A DNA stretch of 64,000 nt, taken from NCBI GenBank assembly GCA_029339505.1, contig JAQISU010001239.1:3343501-3407500 (forward strand). Direction: 5' to 3'. Each line of letters opens with the position of its first letter. Position 1 is the stretch's first letter. The position numbers and the translations under genes were made by a program. The notes beneath the pieces were generated by a model. It did not search any database and was not told where the DNA came from. It saw only the letters and a list, made by a program, of their open reading frames with translations. The DNA comes from Unio delphinus. Taxonomy: Eukaryota > Mollusca > Bivalvia > Unionida > Unionidae. Below are positions 1-11,584 of the stretch, in pieces.

Positions 1-108
1 GAATTCGTAGTGGATTTAAGTAAACAATTAAATTGATTTAAAAATTCTTTCACGATTCAAAATTACAAAGTAATTTGTAATTGAAAATGCTAGCGCTTTT
101 AAAATAAA

Positions 109-666
109 ATGACTCCATCATCGAATCAGTATCGCTATGATCAAGTCAGAGAATTTCAAACTAAACTCAGTTCTCTCTGTGAGGAGTATCAAATAAAAAT
201 CAAAAAATACAAACGAAGAATAACCACAGTTGATATCACCGTGTACTCGGTGTCAGGAGTAATCACTGCTGCTGGAATAATACTATCTTCGGTTACAATG
301 ATTGCTCCGGTCGTAGTTCCAATCGCTATTTCCGCAGTGGCTACAATTGCTGGTATATTAACTGGGATCACAAAAAAACTATCATCGTGTAGCCAGAGTA
401 AACTACATGATTATTTAATTAAATATCATATTGCATCTACCGGTTACTCGCAATTATCCTCGTTGATATCATCGTCGTTGGATGACACAACAATATCAGA
501 TAGCGAATTTTCAACTATGGCTCAATTGTATAAATCAACAATGCTGAAATTAGAGCAGAATAATAATAATAATGTTGTCGCAAGAACTACTTCAACAAAT
601 AGTAACAAATACAACACCAGTGAAAACAAGCACGATATCAATAACCTCAACACGTCCCGAATTTAG
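109..666 (+). CDS. Polinton-like element protein with two hydrophobic segments
   Basis: Intact 185-residue ORF. A charged, helical N-terminus (about residues 1-45) is followed by two adjacent hydrophobic stretches (about 48-70 and 72-88, rich in Ile/Val/Ala/Thr), so it is probably a double-pass membrane or hairpin protein. A soluble tail ends in a poly-Asn run. From memory, similar short two-TM proteins sit next to the structural-protein ORF in invertebrate Polinton-like elements; the function is not known. Its last 95 bases overlap the next ORF in another frame, and the low-complexity Asn-rich C-terminus may be an artefact of a small indel rather than the original end. The start is the first ATG after an AT-rich leader. 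Codon use matches the next ORF. The ORF is real with fair confidence; the function is unassigned. Confidence 0.6.
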   Translation: MTPSSNQYRYDQVREFQTKLSSLCEEYQIKIKKYKRRITTVDITVYSVSGVITAAGIILSSVTMIAPVVVPIAISAVATIAGILTGITKKLSSCSQSKLHDYLIKYHIASTGYSQLSSLISSSLDDTTISDSEFSTMAQLYKSTMLKLEQNNNNNVVARTTSTNSNKYNTSENKHDINNLNTSRI

Positions 667-1906
667 TGTTAATTTTCCAATTCCTGTTCCCGTGAGCGAG
701 ATCGCACTAGCAAAACTACGAGTGTATCATAGCTGGCCTAATATTAGATCGGTAGCATTTGGTGGTCAACAACCGAATAATTCCTTGGTATTTGCAAACA
801 AGAATCGTGAAGACGGAACACCAGATTGGCAGGTTGTTTCTATACCAACTGGGTCATATCAAATCGAACAGATCAATGCTGAATTTCAACGCAGAATAAA
901 ATCTCTCACCGGAAAAGAATCAAAAATCGCTATAACAGTTCACGAACCAACATTATCATCCGCTATCGAGATAAATACAGAAGGATACGTTGTAGATATT
1001 TATCAGAGTTCTATAAGATCAGTGTTAGGATGGCCTGAATTACCACCGGATAACTCGCGAGAAAATTCGAAGGATTTTCCACCCGAACCTAAGAAATCCG
1101 ATTATATCACCAACAAAATAAAACCCGTCAATGAAGCCAAAAATTATCAAGATTATACCCCCGATAAGTTCATAAATAAAAAAGTTTTTGAATCAATTTA
1201 TGTTCCTCTCATTAACGGAAATTTCACAGTAATGAATAATGATTTTTCACGACTGCTAATATCTATTAAATCCGGCTCTCTCACCAAGGATGAATTTATC
1301 AACGTCGTAGAAACGAGTAATAAAATCATCGACGATATGAAAATATTTCACTCGAAAATTATTCAAGAAGTATTAAATGAAGAGATATTACATGATAAGT
1401 TTGCGGATCTATATAAGATTAATAAAACGGAGATTAAAGATTTTAAAATCCCTGGATATAATCCGGATAAACTAAAGAAACAACTTGACGATGCTATTGA
1501 TATTGGGTTCAAAAGAATCCACGATAATTGGAAAAAATCGAAGAATCCCCCAGCAAATATTCTGAAATATAATAATGATCCAGAAGGCGGCGGTAGACAT
1601 ATTGCTCCGAACAATGTGAATATTTCAACGGTGATTGCACTCAATTTAGTATGTGACGTTATCGAAGGAAATTATCAAATAAATCTCGAACAATCAAATC
1701 AAGCTCAGCAAGGATATATTTTATATTCATTTGCACCAACGGCTCCTCCAGGATTTCTAATTATTGAAGACCCAACTAATCTAGTCTATATGCGATGTCA
1801 TAATAATTTGTTAACGAGAATTAATTTCAAACTCACTGACCAATCTAATAATCTGATTGATTTACGAGGTGAGGTTTTACAAATTAGTTTATTTGTGAAA
1901 TCTTAA
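572..1906 (+). CDS. Putative structural (capsid-associated) protein of a Polinton-like element
   Basis: Intact 444-residue ORF, the longest uninterrupted one in the left 15 kb. The N-terminal domain (about 25-165) has the pattern I associate with a Polinton/adintovirus-type virion protein: a phrase like LRVYHSWPNI, then IPTGSYQIEQIN, then SSIRSVLGW. A variable charged middle (about 170-340) follows. The C-terminal domain (about 345-444) has VCDVIEGNYQINL, YSFAPTAPPGF and a closing LTDQSNNLIDLRGEVL. This two-domain layout is typical of invertebrate Polinton-like elements, where it is thought to be a minor capsid, penton or fibre component; the exact role is inference. The first in-frame ATG (572) overlaps the preceding ORF, and the true start could be slightly further in. 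Absence of stops or frameshifts suggests recent insertion or ongoing function. No major capsid or protease gene is visible nearby. Confidence 0.65.
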   Translation: MLSQELLQQIVTNTTPVKTSTISITSTRPEFSVNFPIPVPVSEIALAKLRVYHSWPNIRSVAFGGQQPNNSLVFANKNREDGTPDWQVVSIPTGSYQIEQINAEFQRRIKSLTGKESKIAITVHEPTLSSAIEINTEGYVVDIYQSSIRSVLGWPELPPDNSRENSKDFPPEPKKSDYITNKIKPVNEAKNYQDYTPDKFINKKVFESIYVPLINGNFTVMNNDFSRLLISIKSGSLTKDEFINVVETSNKIIDDMKIFHSKIIQEVLNEEILHDKFADLYKINKTEIKDFKIPGYNPDKLKKQLDDAIDIGFKRIHDNWKKSKNPPANILKYNNDPEGGGRHIAPNNVNISTVIALNLVCDVIEGNYQINLEQSNQAQQGYILYSFAPTAPPGFLIIEDPTNLVYMRCHNNLLTRINFKLTDQSNNLIDLRGEVLQISLFVKS

Positions 1907-3000
1907 GGACTTGATCAAATATTTAGTTAGCGCATTAGCAGCCGAGGAGGTGAACGTCAACTAAATGGCGTCGTTTTTTTTTTTAATTTTATTTTGATGA
2001 ATGGAGGCTTATATTAAGCATTTTCGAGAAAACCTCAGTTTGCTAAATCGACGCCTGTAAAAGTTGGTCTGTTCACATTCTCTGCATTTTGTTAGATATT
2101 TTCGGTTTCCGTAGAAGCCTTATTTTTGCTTGAAAACTTGGTCTGTTCACCTCCTCTGCTGCTATATACAACGAAGTTGTATAGAATATTGTCACGGCGG
2201 AGTATTAAATACTAAATACAATTATAAAGATATTATCTTAGTTGATATGGCAATTGTTATCCATGTAGCTTTCTTCGAATGGGAGAATATTAGGAATATT
2301 TTAAAAGATTTGGACATCCAACATACGAGTTGACAAGAGTAGCGATAAACGAACCTTTACCGGATTTTGACTTGACTGGACTCGTACATGTCGCGCCATT
2401 TTAATTTTCTAAAGCACTTCATCCAATTTGTTATGTCTTTTTTGGTAAAGAGTTTTTAGGGGAAAAAGTTGGGCACCAATTGTATTGTTACGATATATTC
2501 TTGATGTAAACCATTTTTTAGTTCTGACACTGAGTGAAGCAATTATGACATATCGTTCCGCAGAAAGAAGTTTGGTTGTCATAGCAAAATAAATAATATA
2601 ATATATATTTTGAAAATAAAACCGCAAACGATCTCGGGAGAAAAATAATTGGCAAATTTACCCAAGGAGGATCATATGATCGTAAACGACATTGTACAAA
2701 ATTGATTATATACGATGCTTAACGTGATTTTCTAATTGCTGTCACACCGAAGAGAGGTGCATCTATACATCTATAAGTCGAAGGAATGCCTACTTGTCTG
2801 ACTGATGGCTGTTACAGCAATATACTCATTTAAAATCTTTAATGATCGCATGTTTCAATAAATTTAGTATCGATCATAAACAGATTTCCTGACCTTGATG
2901 TTAGAGTATCTACGGATCCATTTTAAATCAATAAAAAATATTAGGGATTATTGGAAATAATAAAGAATATTGGTACTTATGCATCATGGTGTAAATGGAT

Positions 3001-3038
<38 letters not shown>

Positions 3039-3092
3039 AATTATTCTATAAATCTGCTGTCGTTGAAATCAAGGAAATTATTACAAACTTAA
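1907..3092. other. Spacer of the Polinton-like fragment with decayed coding traces and an (AC)n tract
   Basis: No intact gene. Positions about 2200-2400 contain short ORF pieces in two frames (a phrase VDMAIVIHVAFFEWENIRNI, then in the next frame LTRVAINEPLPDFDLTGLVH) that look like one protein broken by a frameshift, but I do not recognise it. A dinucleotide (AC)n tract lies at 3005-3036. An inverted-repeat pair lies at 1938-2162 (separate entry). Confidence 0.4.
1938..2162. repeat. 17-bp inverted repeat pair 3' of the structural-protein ORF
   Basis: The arm at 1938-1954 (GCAGCCGAGGAGGTGAA) is the reverse complement, with one mismatch, of 2146-2162 (TTCACCTCCTCTGCTGC). A partial third copy of the right arm with its leader TTGGTCTGTTCAC lies at about 2064-2084 and is repeated directly at 2138-2150. 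A similar but weaker pair follows the packaging-ATPase remnant at 27.6-27.9 kb. They could be element termini, a transcription-end hairpin or chance. Confidence 0.45.
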
Positions 3093-3454
3093 ATTATTAA
3101 ACTGCGCGGTCTGTATGATCTTGTGACTAGACATAAAACAGTTTATCTTAATGGGCCTGGAGGTTCTGCTAAAACAGCTCGTGCGGTCGAATTATTTCAA
3201 AATTTTGATATGATCGTTTTTAACCCCTACACACAGACTCGCCAGAGATGAAGGAGAGAGATGTTAAATCATGCACTTATCACAAATTCTTTCAATGGAA
3301 AGGAGATAAATGGACTCTTGAACGAATAGGTGAAAAATATATCCCAAGAAAAATTGTTTGGACTGAAATATGCACAGTATCTAAAGATATATTAAAAGTA
3401 TTTATTAATTGGTTATTGACAAAAAATACTGCTGATGCAAGTTCCCAAAAGTGA
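3093..3454 (+). pseudogene. Broken viral/Polinton-type helicase, N-terminal P-loop part
   Basis: Frame one (3093-3251) encodes a nucleotide-binding start with a Walker A loop GPGGSAKT at 3153-3176, preceded by a beta strand (KTVYLN) and followed by ...FDMIVFNPYTQ. It ends at a TGA. The next piece (3248-3454, a different frame) continues with TYHKFFQW and IPRKIVWTEICTVSKDIL, where WTEIC occupies the place of the Walker B strand, whose usual form is close to xDE. The order and spacing match superfamily 1-type helicases of Polinton-like and other large DNA elements, as I remember them. A frameshift near 3245 and the loss of everything after about residue 115 make it a pseudogene. It lies in the same orientation as the two intact ORFs upstream, so it probably belongs to the same insertion. 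Confidence 0.55.
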
Positions 3455-3804
3455 AGACGGCGGTAATTGTGTATCTTCAGGAAATACTTGTAATTATTCA
3501 CGTACGAATCCATGTTGAGGAGCAGTTGAATCTAATTTATAGACTGTAGGTCTACCCGTGGGTCTTACCACACTTGACATTTTTGCGTAGTTACACTCCA
3601 AATTGGATCAGTCGTTCTTTTTTACCGCCTTCAAGTTCGCCGGTTCATATTAATATATTACAGTCACATTACCTAATACTGGTTGTTTTGAAAAATAATG
3701 TCGTTGTATTGATATATGTTTTCTGTGATTCCATTGGTAGGTTTCACAGAAATAGTACGAGTAACCTCAGTATTTAATGAAAGATAGTGTGATCCACAAA
3801 TTGT

Positions 3805-3876
<72 letters not shown>

Positions 3877-4364
3877 ATCTGAGAAGAAATATGTAGCAAT
3901 TCGACACACTTTCAGACTATGTACATGTACCAACTCGATTCTATTAGGTACAAAATATGGTCTGAATCGATTTCTCATTTGTACTGACTGTCTCTAACAG
4001 ACAAATCAGTTTCTATGACAATTATGGAATTGATTATTTAATGCTATTTATTAACTGTCGTCAAAAATGTACACGGATCATAAAACATAAGTCTTGCTAC
4101 AATTTAAGGAACGTTGGTTGAGCGAGTTGGTCTAAATATATTATGTTAAACTAAAACAAAGGGTTCTCACAGTGTTCGACATTAGAAGGAAAGCGAAATA
4201 TGGTATGTACAAACTAATGATTTTTAACTCGATGTTCATATAACATTTTTATTTATTCGACATATATTAACAACACATATGGCTTTTTTAATGGATAGCA
4301 ACATTTCAGCGCCGAAATTTCTGTCATCAATGAGTCATTTAGGGAGGGGTCTATGCTAGTCCTT
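3455..4364. other. Spacer: possible reverse-strand ORF relic, (GT)n(GA)n microsatellite and 3' flank of the next gene
   Basis: On the minus strand 3580-3494 reads a 28-residue start (MSSVVRPTGRPTVYKLDSTA...) that stays open after one stop, possibly a small element gene running opposite to the helicase. A (GT)n-(GA)n compound microsatellite lies at 3802-3874. Positions 4248-4257 (TTTATTTATT) give two overlapping AATAAA signals on the minus strand about 110 bases past the stop of the gene at 4365-10913, a likely polyadenylation site. Confidence 0.35.
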
Positions 4365-7300
4365 TTATATAACTGTAATCAGTGCCGACCGAATCGGTCG
4401 CATTTTTTTCTTAGGGTTATCTTTTAGTTCGTTTGCTCTATAGTTATCCAGAACGTCTATAAAAAAGCCTTGATTCTCGAGAAACCCAGAATTGTGAAAA
4501 GTTACGTCGGAAGAAAGCTCATTTGGCTTGATAGTGTCATCTACATCGTAGCTGTTGTTATTGTTGCCATTAAAATTGGGGCCGGGATTTAAAAAAAACT
4601 GCTGTTGAGCCGAGTTTACGAACTGGAACAATTGCGATTGAAGTTGCTGCTGCGCCTGCAACGATGGTTGTTCAAATCTTGTACTAAACTGACCGTCAAT
4701 GACAGGGATATTTCTCGCATGATGAATTGTGTCAAGTGGCATGTCTTGGTTCCCGGGATACCTAAAATACGGATTCCCTGTGCTATTTTGATCAAAACTC
4801 GGCTGTTGATGAAGGGTGGGCTGGTGAAAACTGTGCGGATTGGAAATATTTTGGAAATTCTGAAACCCATTGTTGACAGGCATGTTTAATCTCTGAAATC
4901 CAAAGTCAGGCGCGGATGGCCATATTGGTTGCTTGGAGGAAGTACCTGGATTTAGGTCAGGCATGTGACAAGGCTGAAGAATGCAAACATTTTGGCATTG
5001 TGGCTGCTGCTGCAGTCGCCATGGAAACGGTGCCTGTTGTGATTGTGCAATACCTGGCGTTCTCTGGTTATTTTGGTATTGGATGTTCTGAAGTTGTTGT
5101 TGTGTCTGGTAGACCAATGGCAGATGTTGATTTGCCTGGAAGTTAACATTATGTTGTTTAACATCGTTATTGAGCTGAATGTGCTGTTGCCTGGTTTGAA
5201 AGGCATTCTGTTGAAGACTCTGTGTTATCGACTTCTTCGGCTGCTGTTGGGTCTGGGAGTTCAAGCTGTCTTTCATTTGAAAAGCTGAGTACATAGGGTT
5301 GAGCATCTGGGTTGATTTCTTGGAAAATATCTCGGCTGACGCAGTCTCCAAAAGTAACAAATAAGCAATATGAATATCCAGCAATAAAAAGATACAGTAA
5401 TTATACGTACCTACACAGATAGTATCATTTTAAAGACGTTGTGATACAACGATGATTTTCAAATCGTAAATTTAAACGATCAAGGTTTTCAAACAGTTCT
5501 ACTTCTAAACATTAACAAACACTTATTTAATTATTAGTTGCAACTGAAAGCTAAATTTTATCAATATTCTTTTGATGTAGATCGCGTCATTTGTTCAGTA
5601 TTAGTTTTGTTTTCTATAAACGATTTTCAAGGGTCAAAAAGATATTGTTTGCATACAAAATATCGCCTCCATCTAACACAGTCATATATATCGTGGATGG
5701 AAATATACTCCAAAATGACTCTCTGATAGATTATATTGGCTAACAAACTTGCTATAAATTTAGACAACCAGTTTAATTACTCACATGACGTCTTTCATAA
5801 TACACGCTTTCTCGATTCGTGGACTTTTCTTTTAAAAACGAGATTTGTTTTATTTCTAGAATACAACATCTGTTTTGCTTTAGAATTGTTTAAATACATA
5901 TTTCAAGATAGTCATTAGCAATGAATAAGCTTGAATTTTAGGGGGGGGGGGCTTTAATTTCTAAATTAATAAAACATATTCAACCAACCTGAGCTTGATT
6001 GGATTTTGTATCGTTAGGTTCTTTAGACTGTGGGGATGCAGGAATGAATGGTTCGCATGTCGGACGAAGCGCTTTCTTCTGTTGCAGAGTTTCTGATGTG
6101 ATGGAATCGGATGACTCCTCTAGTGGTTCTGCTGATGGATGGCAGTCCTTGTCTCCATTAACCTCAGATGTGTAATCTATCAACGTCTGCTGAACTCCTT
6201 CATTGTCGCTGCGAAATACAAACAAATCTATTTGAGCAGATGTCAACGTTATTCGTGGTAGGATATCAAGGAAAGAGGGTAAACTGAAACAAGCATGTAA
6301 ACCATTGTCAGAGATAAAAGAGTCATCCATTTTCTTAGCATGCCAGCCCTGGACTTTCAAGGATGAATGTAAGCCTTCTTATGTGTGACATGTATTCCTT
6401 CTGGAGGCAAAGAGGGTGGTTGAACACGTCATGTAACGCATAAGTACTGAAGAACATGAAAGACGATATTTTACATCCTGAGTAACCGAAAATTAAACAT
6501 ATGGATTTATTGTGAAACATAGCAATTGTTGGCATCACAGTGATAAAGGAGTACAATGAAAAAAAACGTCCTCGTGATTCTGATATATTCAATTAGCGCT
6601 GAAGAGACACGTGAATCAGTTGCCTGAAATACAAGATTTTCTTCAAAAACCAAGAATTTCTCAAAGGAATTACAGTTTAAGAGTGTAACTTCTAAAACAA
6701 GGTATTTTTCCAATTTTTGACCCTTTCTGTATTGTTTGCTAGTCTTTTCAAACATTATACACTGACTTGAGAAATTTGTTTGCTAGATAGCAAATTAATC
6801 TTGCTCACATTCAGTGAGTTGTTTTGATTCTTTGGATGACTCTCTTTAAGAATAATGAACGGTTTTTTTGGGTCACTTGTGTCAACTCAATTTGTTTTGT
6901 AATTATTGTAGGTGAAGGGTGGATTCGTTACAAACCTGCATACTGGCTTCATTCCCTGAATGCACTTGGTGTCGTTCATTTCGGTCGATGCATGATCAGA
7001 AAGTGCAGAATGCACCAGATCACATTCCTTTTCTTCAGCAATACTGTACAAAGTCGGAGAGTTTGTTGTACTGGGACTTGCGGTAAGTTTAGTAACGGTA
7101 TCTTTATGCAAATGAGGCACGAATTCGCTTGCTCCAACCCATAATCTGGACGAAGCCACCTTCTTTGTTGAATCTTTAGCCCTATCTCGTGTAGCATCTC
7201 CTTGGCAACCGTGCATATTATGATCGACATTTCCATTGCAACTACTCAATGAGAAAATGTGCTCGTTACTGATGTTTGATTCTTTGCTATTATAACATCT

Positions 7301-8071
7301 CTCTGTTGCAGAATGGTACTTGTTAACTAAATCCTTCCTCTCAGATGACGAAATTACTCCTGTCTCTTGAGACTTGCACTTACGAACCGTCTGTTTCTGA
7401 CTTCCAAAATCAGGATGTATCTTTTCCATTTTCTCTTGCATTTCATTTGCAGTCGCTGTACTATTTTGCAGGGAGAATCCAATTTTTTCAAGCATCGACC
7501 TTTTCGTCTCACTTTTAACAGCCGTAGATTGAAAAGCCTCCAATGGCAATGACCACAGGTCTCGAACACTTTGTGACCTGATTTTTTTAAAAAGAAACTC
7601 GCATTCTTTTGTACCATCCTCAGCAACACGAAAATCGCTGGCCCCTGAGACGGCTCTTTGTTCTTCATTAATGCAATCTTTACGATATAATATGTCATCT
7701 GAAAATGTGTCATCTGCCCTTGAATTCTGACGAAGGTCACGGAGGTACTCACTGTAGCTGTTGATGTACATATCCACGAGTACCTGAGGATCATCGATCG
7801 CTAATAAGTAGTTTTTGTCTGTTAATGTTGTATTTTCGGTTTCATCTTCAGATATTTGGGGTTGAATAGTATTGTTAAAAGTATCAGTTCCTTGGAATGT
7901 CCTGAAAAAAATTGTCGTATCAGAAATGAAATTTAATAAAGCTGTAGAATGTCCAGATGAGCAGAGAAAAATGAAAAGACTTGAATGTTGAGATAATACA
8001 AGATTAAAAATTCATTCCAGTAACGGTAATAAATAATATGGCGATTTGTCTTTTCAGTTCTTCCCGGTGTG

Positions 8072-8122
<51 letters not shown>

Positions 8123-9364
8123 ATATAACAGGACTGTGGTATGGATGTGCTTAATTGATGTCTTACGCTTGTTTAAACACGATATTGTAATATTAGCAGT
8201 AAAATTAATCATGAAAATTATGAATTTAATATTAATCATGTAAACTATGACTTTGTTGTTGAACGCTATCTTATGGTGAAATCTGCTATATGAAGAAACA
8301 AAATAAAACTTGAATAAGGAACCGTACTTTAAAGATGACAAAATGCGCATGCCCATGTTTAAAATGCTGTCGACCTAGGTGAAAGAAGTTTAAGAAACAT
8401 TGACTATTTAAAGATCTCTTGCTTGCAGTTTGACATATTTGGAGTCAAAGATAAATCAAGGCTGTAGCTTTGTATTGGCAATATATAGACATGTTTAGCG
8501 GAAGAAGAAGACAAAAGTTTGTTCGCAATGCATATTATGCATGTATAACTTGTAAGACTTGCATGGAAGACTGCTCTATTACTAAATGTAGGTAGGTTGG
8601 TAAGTAGACAGGTAAGTGGAAATTAATAAATAAATGATATAAATCATTAGCTCAGGAACATTCAACCTGGGTACGAAACAAATTGCAATTTGTACGACTT
8701 TAAGGAAAAGCATTGTCACGTTGGCCAAGTAAACTGATTTATATAGCCGAAAGGAATGTGCAAGTTTATGACATTGTTTTCAATTCATTTGCAGATATGA
8801 TACTTTATAGGAACAAAATATGTTTAATAAAGCTACACATTCTTTCTCAGTTTACAGTTTGATCATAAATGAGAATTAACTTTGTATGAATACGCTACCA
8901 GAAATATAAATAAAAATATCAGATGTATAGATCCACATCAATGAAACACGAACCAGGCTTCTTATGAATGCACTCGTACTTACAAACGGGGATCGAACGG
9001 GTTATTAAAGAGCGGATATATATCCCACTGCTTCCTGCCGAAACCAACAGTTTTGGTATCTTCATGGTAAGCACTTATAATCTATAAAAGAAAAAGTGGT
9101 AAGTCTCAAGTTTTTAAATGTACATTTAAAAATTAATTCATGTTTTCTCAATATACAACTCACATCCAGCCACAAACAACATACATCAGGATCTACCTTT
9201 CCCCATAATATCAACGTTTAATTTTTCAATCTATGTGCTAGCACATTATATCTGAATATTTAGAGTAAGTAATTGATCAAAATTTGTGAGGGATATTTAT
9301 CGAACATAATAACAAAATATCAAAAAGTTACATCGTACAAGTTAATTGCGTATTTAATCTTTTC

Positions 9365-9436
<72 letters not shown>

Positions 9437-10913
9437 GGTCGGTGGCAGTGATTTCTTAACATTAGTTAGTGATACCTAGATATGTGCGCTGAATTCCAAT
9501 ACGTTCAAGTCGGATTCTAAACTGCAGTGAAATAGATCGAACAGAAGTTACAGAATGTAATAATATGCAATTACCTTGTTCTCACCCTCGCCCAAATGAG
9601 GATAAGGAGAAATATGCAGAGATTGGATATCGGGAAGTTTTCTGGAAATAAAATATAAAAATCTAACAATAATATGAATTAGCTATTTATCTCAGATTAT
9701 AATAGTTACAGGTCTCGAGCACTTTGTGACCTGCTTTTTTTAAAATAAAAGAATCTTGTATTCATTGAAACCATTCATAGTAAAGTGAAAGTTGCTTGCC
9801 CCTAAGACGGCTCTGTTTTCTTCATTTTTGCAATATTTTCGATAGAACATTTCATCTGAAAATGTGTCATCTATGTAATTGCTGCGATTTTAAATATTTT
9901 CAGCATTTCTAAGACTTTGTTTAAAAAAGGAATTATAATAAATTAAGTACTCGTTTGTAAATCATTTGGACATATACCGGCCATTGACTAAAGGTTATGT
10001 GATGTACGCGCCAAGTTGATATAAGCTTTCAAGTCACTACTCCACAAGGGTTATTTAGATGCCAACTCCCCGCGAAGTTAAATACCAGTATTATTTTCTC
10101 CTACGTACAGATACAGAAACATTTCACGGTATAAGGCTGAACTTCGAGATCACACACTCACAAACCGCACCTCTTAGTTAAAACACATAGATAGAACTAT
10201 GTGCAATAACATGCAAACAAAAATAAAAACGTAAGTGTGCCAAATGAAATAAGATCACCTGTCACTTTTCATTTTAGACGAAAAATATTTTGACATGTAA
10301 TATTATTTAAGTGAAGAAAATCGTATCCTTTTCTGGTATGACAAACGTATAATAACATATGATGACGTCACGAGTGACGATGCACTTTCCATAACTAGTT
10401 TTTAACTCACGGTGTTTCATAAAATCATGTTAAAATTACGTCAGTTTGTTTCCGAATTAGCAATACACAGCATCTTTGTAACTGACATTATTTAAATCTC
10501 TAATGTCAGTATATAAATACTCACGAATCAAAGTAAAGTCCAGCATTTTTATCCTCCATCTGATGATCACTGGAACATGGGATCAGACTGTCAACAGATA
10601 TTGACATTCCTGTCGAGAACCGCACTCTTCGGCTTCTCTTGTTCTGACGTCCACTTTCATTTTTCTCACTTCCGTCATCAACTTTTATACATGCTAAAAT
10701 ATCTGCGCTCGTAAACTTATGAAATCGCTCATTTGTTTTGTGGCAGTTTTTCTTTATTTTTGCTAAGAGTGACGTCAACTCGTCGTTCATCCATATTTCG
10801 TCAACGGAATTTTCAAGGTTAAGTGTTTGTTGCTGTGGAGAAGCTTCGAACCTTTCATCACACGAATCCCGTAGCACATGATCAAACACCTCGTTAATTA
10901 TGTCTACATCCAT
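4365..10913 (-). CDS. Six-exon gene for an unrecognised protein with RVxF motif and Q/N-rich tail
   Basis: Exons, 5' to 3' on the minus strand: 10913-10525, 9641-9575, 9081-8984, 7901-6932, 6348-5989, 5345-4365; total 2865 nt, 954 residues. Phases after each exon are 2, 0, 2, 0, 0, and all join without a stop. Donors include GTGAGT, GTAATT, GTAAGT and GTTGGT. The exon 4 donor (TTT/GTAACG) was chosen for phase; a stronger GT four bases earlier would need another exon. The start is the first ATG; upstream the frame has no ATG before a stop. Exon 1 contains KRSRRVRFSTG, a good PP1-docking RVxF match. Exons 2-3 encode compact conserved-looking segments (IQSLHISPYPHLGEGENK; FGRKQWDIYPLFNNPFDPR). 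Exon 4 is hydrophilic and Ser/Glu/Lys-rich. Exon 6 is Gln/Asn/Pro-rich, prion-like, ending in a basic patch (KKKMRPIR). There is no signal peptide or membrane segment. I recognise no family; a regulatory or RNP-type scaffold is only a guess. Confidence 0.7.
5941..5951 (+). repeat. Poly(G) run in an intron
   Basis: Homopolymer of 11 G in the last intron of the six-exon gene, close to the donor of exon 5. It is low complexity with no other feature. Confidence 0.5.
8067..8121. repeat. (GT)n microsatellite in intron 3
   Basis: Long GT tract between exon 3 and exon 4 of the six-exon gene. The nearby intron sequence contains no other coding trace. Confidence 0.9.
9368..9434. repeat. (AT)n microsatellite in intron 2
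   Basis: Perfect alternating AT tract of about 67 bases between exons 2 and 3 of the six-exon gene. Confidence 0.95.
9708..9873 (-). pseudogene. Decayed duplicate of part of exon 4, sitting in intron 1
   Basis: This stretch aligns along its whole length with 7555-7713 inside exon 4 of the same gene. Shared blocks include CACTTTGTGACCTG, AAGACGGCTCT (exon: GAGACGGCTCT), TTCTTCATT and TCATCTGAAAATGTGTCATC. Substitutions and small indels are spread throughout and the reading frame is broken. No splice sites of its own are obvious. It lies upstream of the exon it copies and in the same orientation, so it arose by a local direct duplication and not by retrocopying, since no flanking exon sequence is joined to it. 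Confidence 0.75.
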
Positions 10914-11013
10914 TCTACATGAAAAGAAGCTGAAACTAATCGAGTCACCATTTTTTAAGACGACCACGTCTTCACGTTTCAAAATGTTAAATGCGAAAGT
11001 CCTCTTAAACAGG

Positions 11014-11021
11014 TGACGTCA
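11014..11021. promoter_or_regulatory. CRE (TGACGTCA) upstream of the six-exon gene
   Basis: A perfect palindromic CREB/ATF site about 100 bases upstream of the first ATG (10913). Two further perfect copies fall at 10770-10777 (within exon 1) and 10373-10380 (intron 1), so three lie within 650 bases around the putative start of transcription. Function is inferred from the motif only. Confidence 0.4.
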
Positions 11022-11260
11022 TACATAAACAACTGACGTTAACCCTGTTTCGCGCAATTTTCAATTAATATTCACCTGGTTTTTGCAATTTCATTAAAAA
11101 TTTAAAGAAATGTAGCATATCATGAATAAGTGTTGTGGAGAATGTATAATTACACCTCATTGATTATGCTTCGGTCATGGTGATTTGGATCAGTAGCACA
11201 CACACGCCAAACTGAGAATTCTAATTACAATTGCAACATCTCTACAAAAGTCGTCGCACC

Positions 11261-11539
11261 GCTACGGTGGCCTAATGATTAGAACGTCCGCCGCTGAAGC
11301 CGGAGGTCGTGGGTTCTATCCCTGGCCGAGTCATACCAAAAACTTACAAAAATTGGTACTAACAGCTGCTTCGCTTGGCGCTCAGCATTAAGAGGTTAGT
11401 GTTAGGACCGGTCGGCCTGGTGTCAGGATAATGTGACTGAGTGGGACATCATACTTCATGTCTGCGGCATGATGCCCCAGTGCTAGACATCACTATAAAC
11501 TGCTTCATCTTGTTAAAGCTACGTTAAAAATCCTAATCT

Positions 11540-11544
<5 letters not shown>
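11261..11544 (+). mobile_element. tRNA-derived SINE, family 1
   Basis: The 5' head has pol III promoter-like boxes: box A around GGTGGCCTAATGATTAGA and box B GGTTCTATCCC. It is followed by a conserved body (AGAGGTTAGTGTTAGGACC, ATAATGTGACTGAGTGGGAC, ATGCCCCAGTGCTAGACATC) and a tail TTAAAGCTACGTTAAAAATC running into an (AC)n tract at 11545-11582. At least seven copies or fragments of this family are in the window. Bivalves carry several such SINEs; the exact family name is not claimed. Confidence 0.8.

Positions 11545-11582
<38 letters not shown>
11545..11582. repeat. (AC)n microsatellite at SINE 3' end
   Basis: Perfect AC tract directly at the 3' end of the family 1 SINE, probably grown from the element's tail. 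Confidence 0.9.
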
Positions 11583-11584
<2 letters not shown>

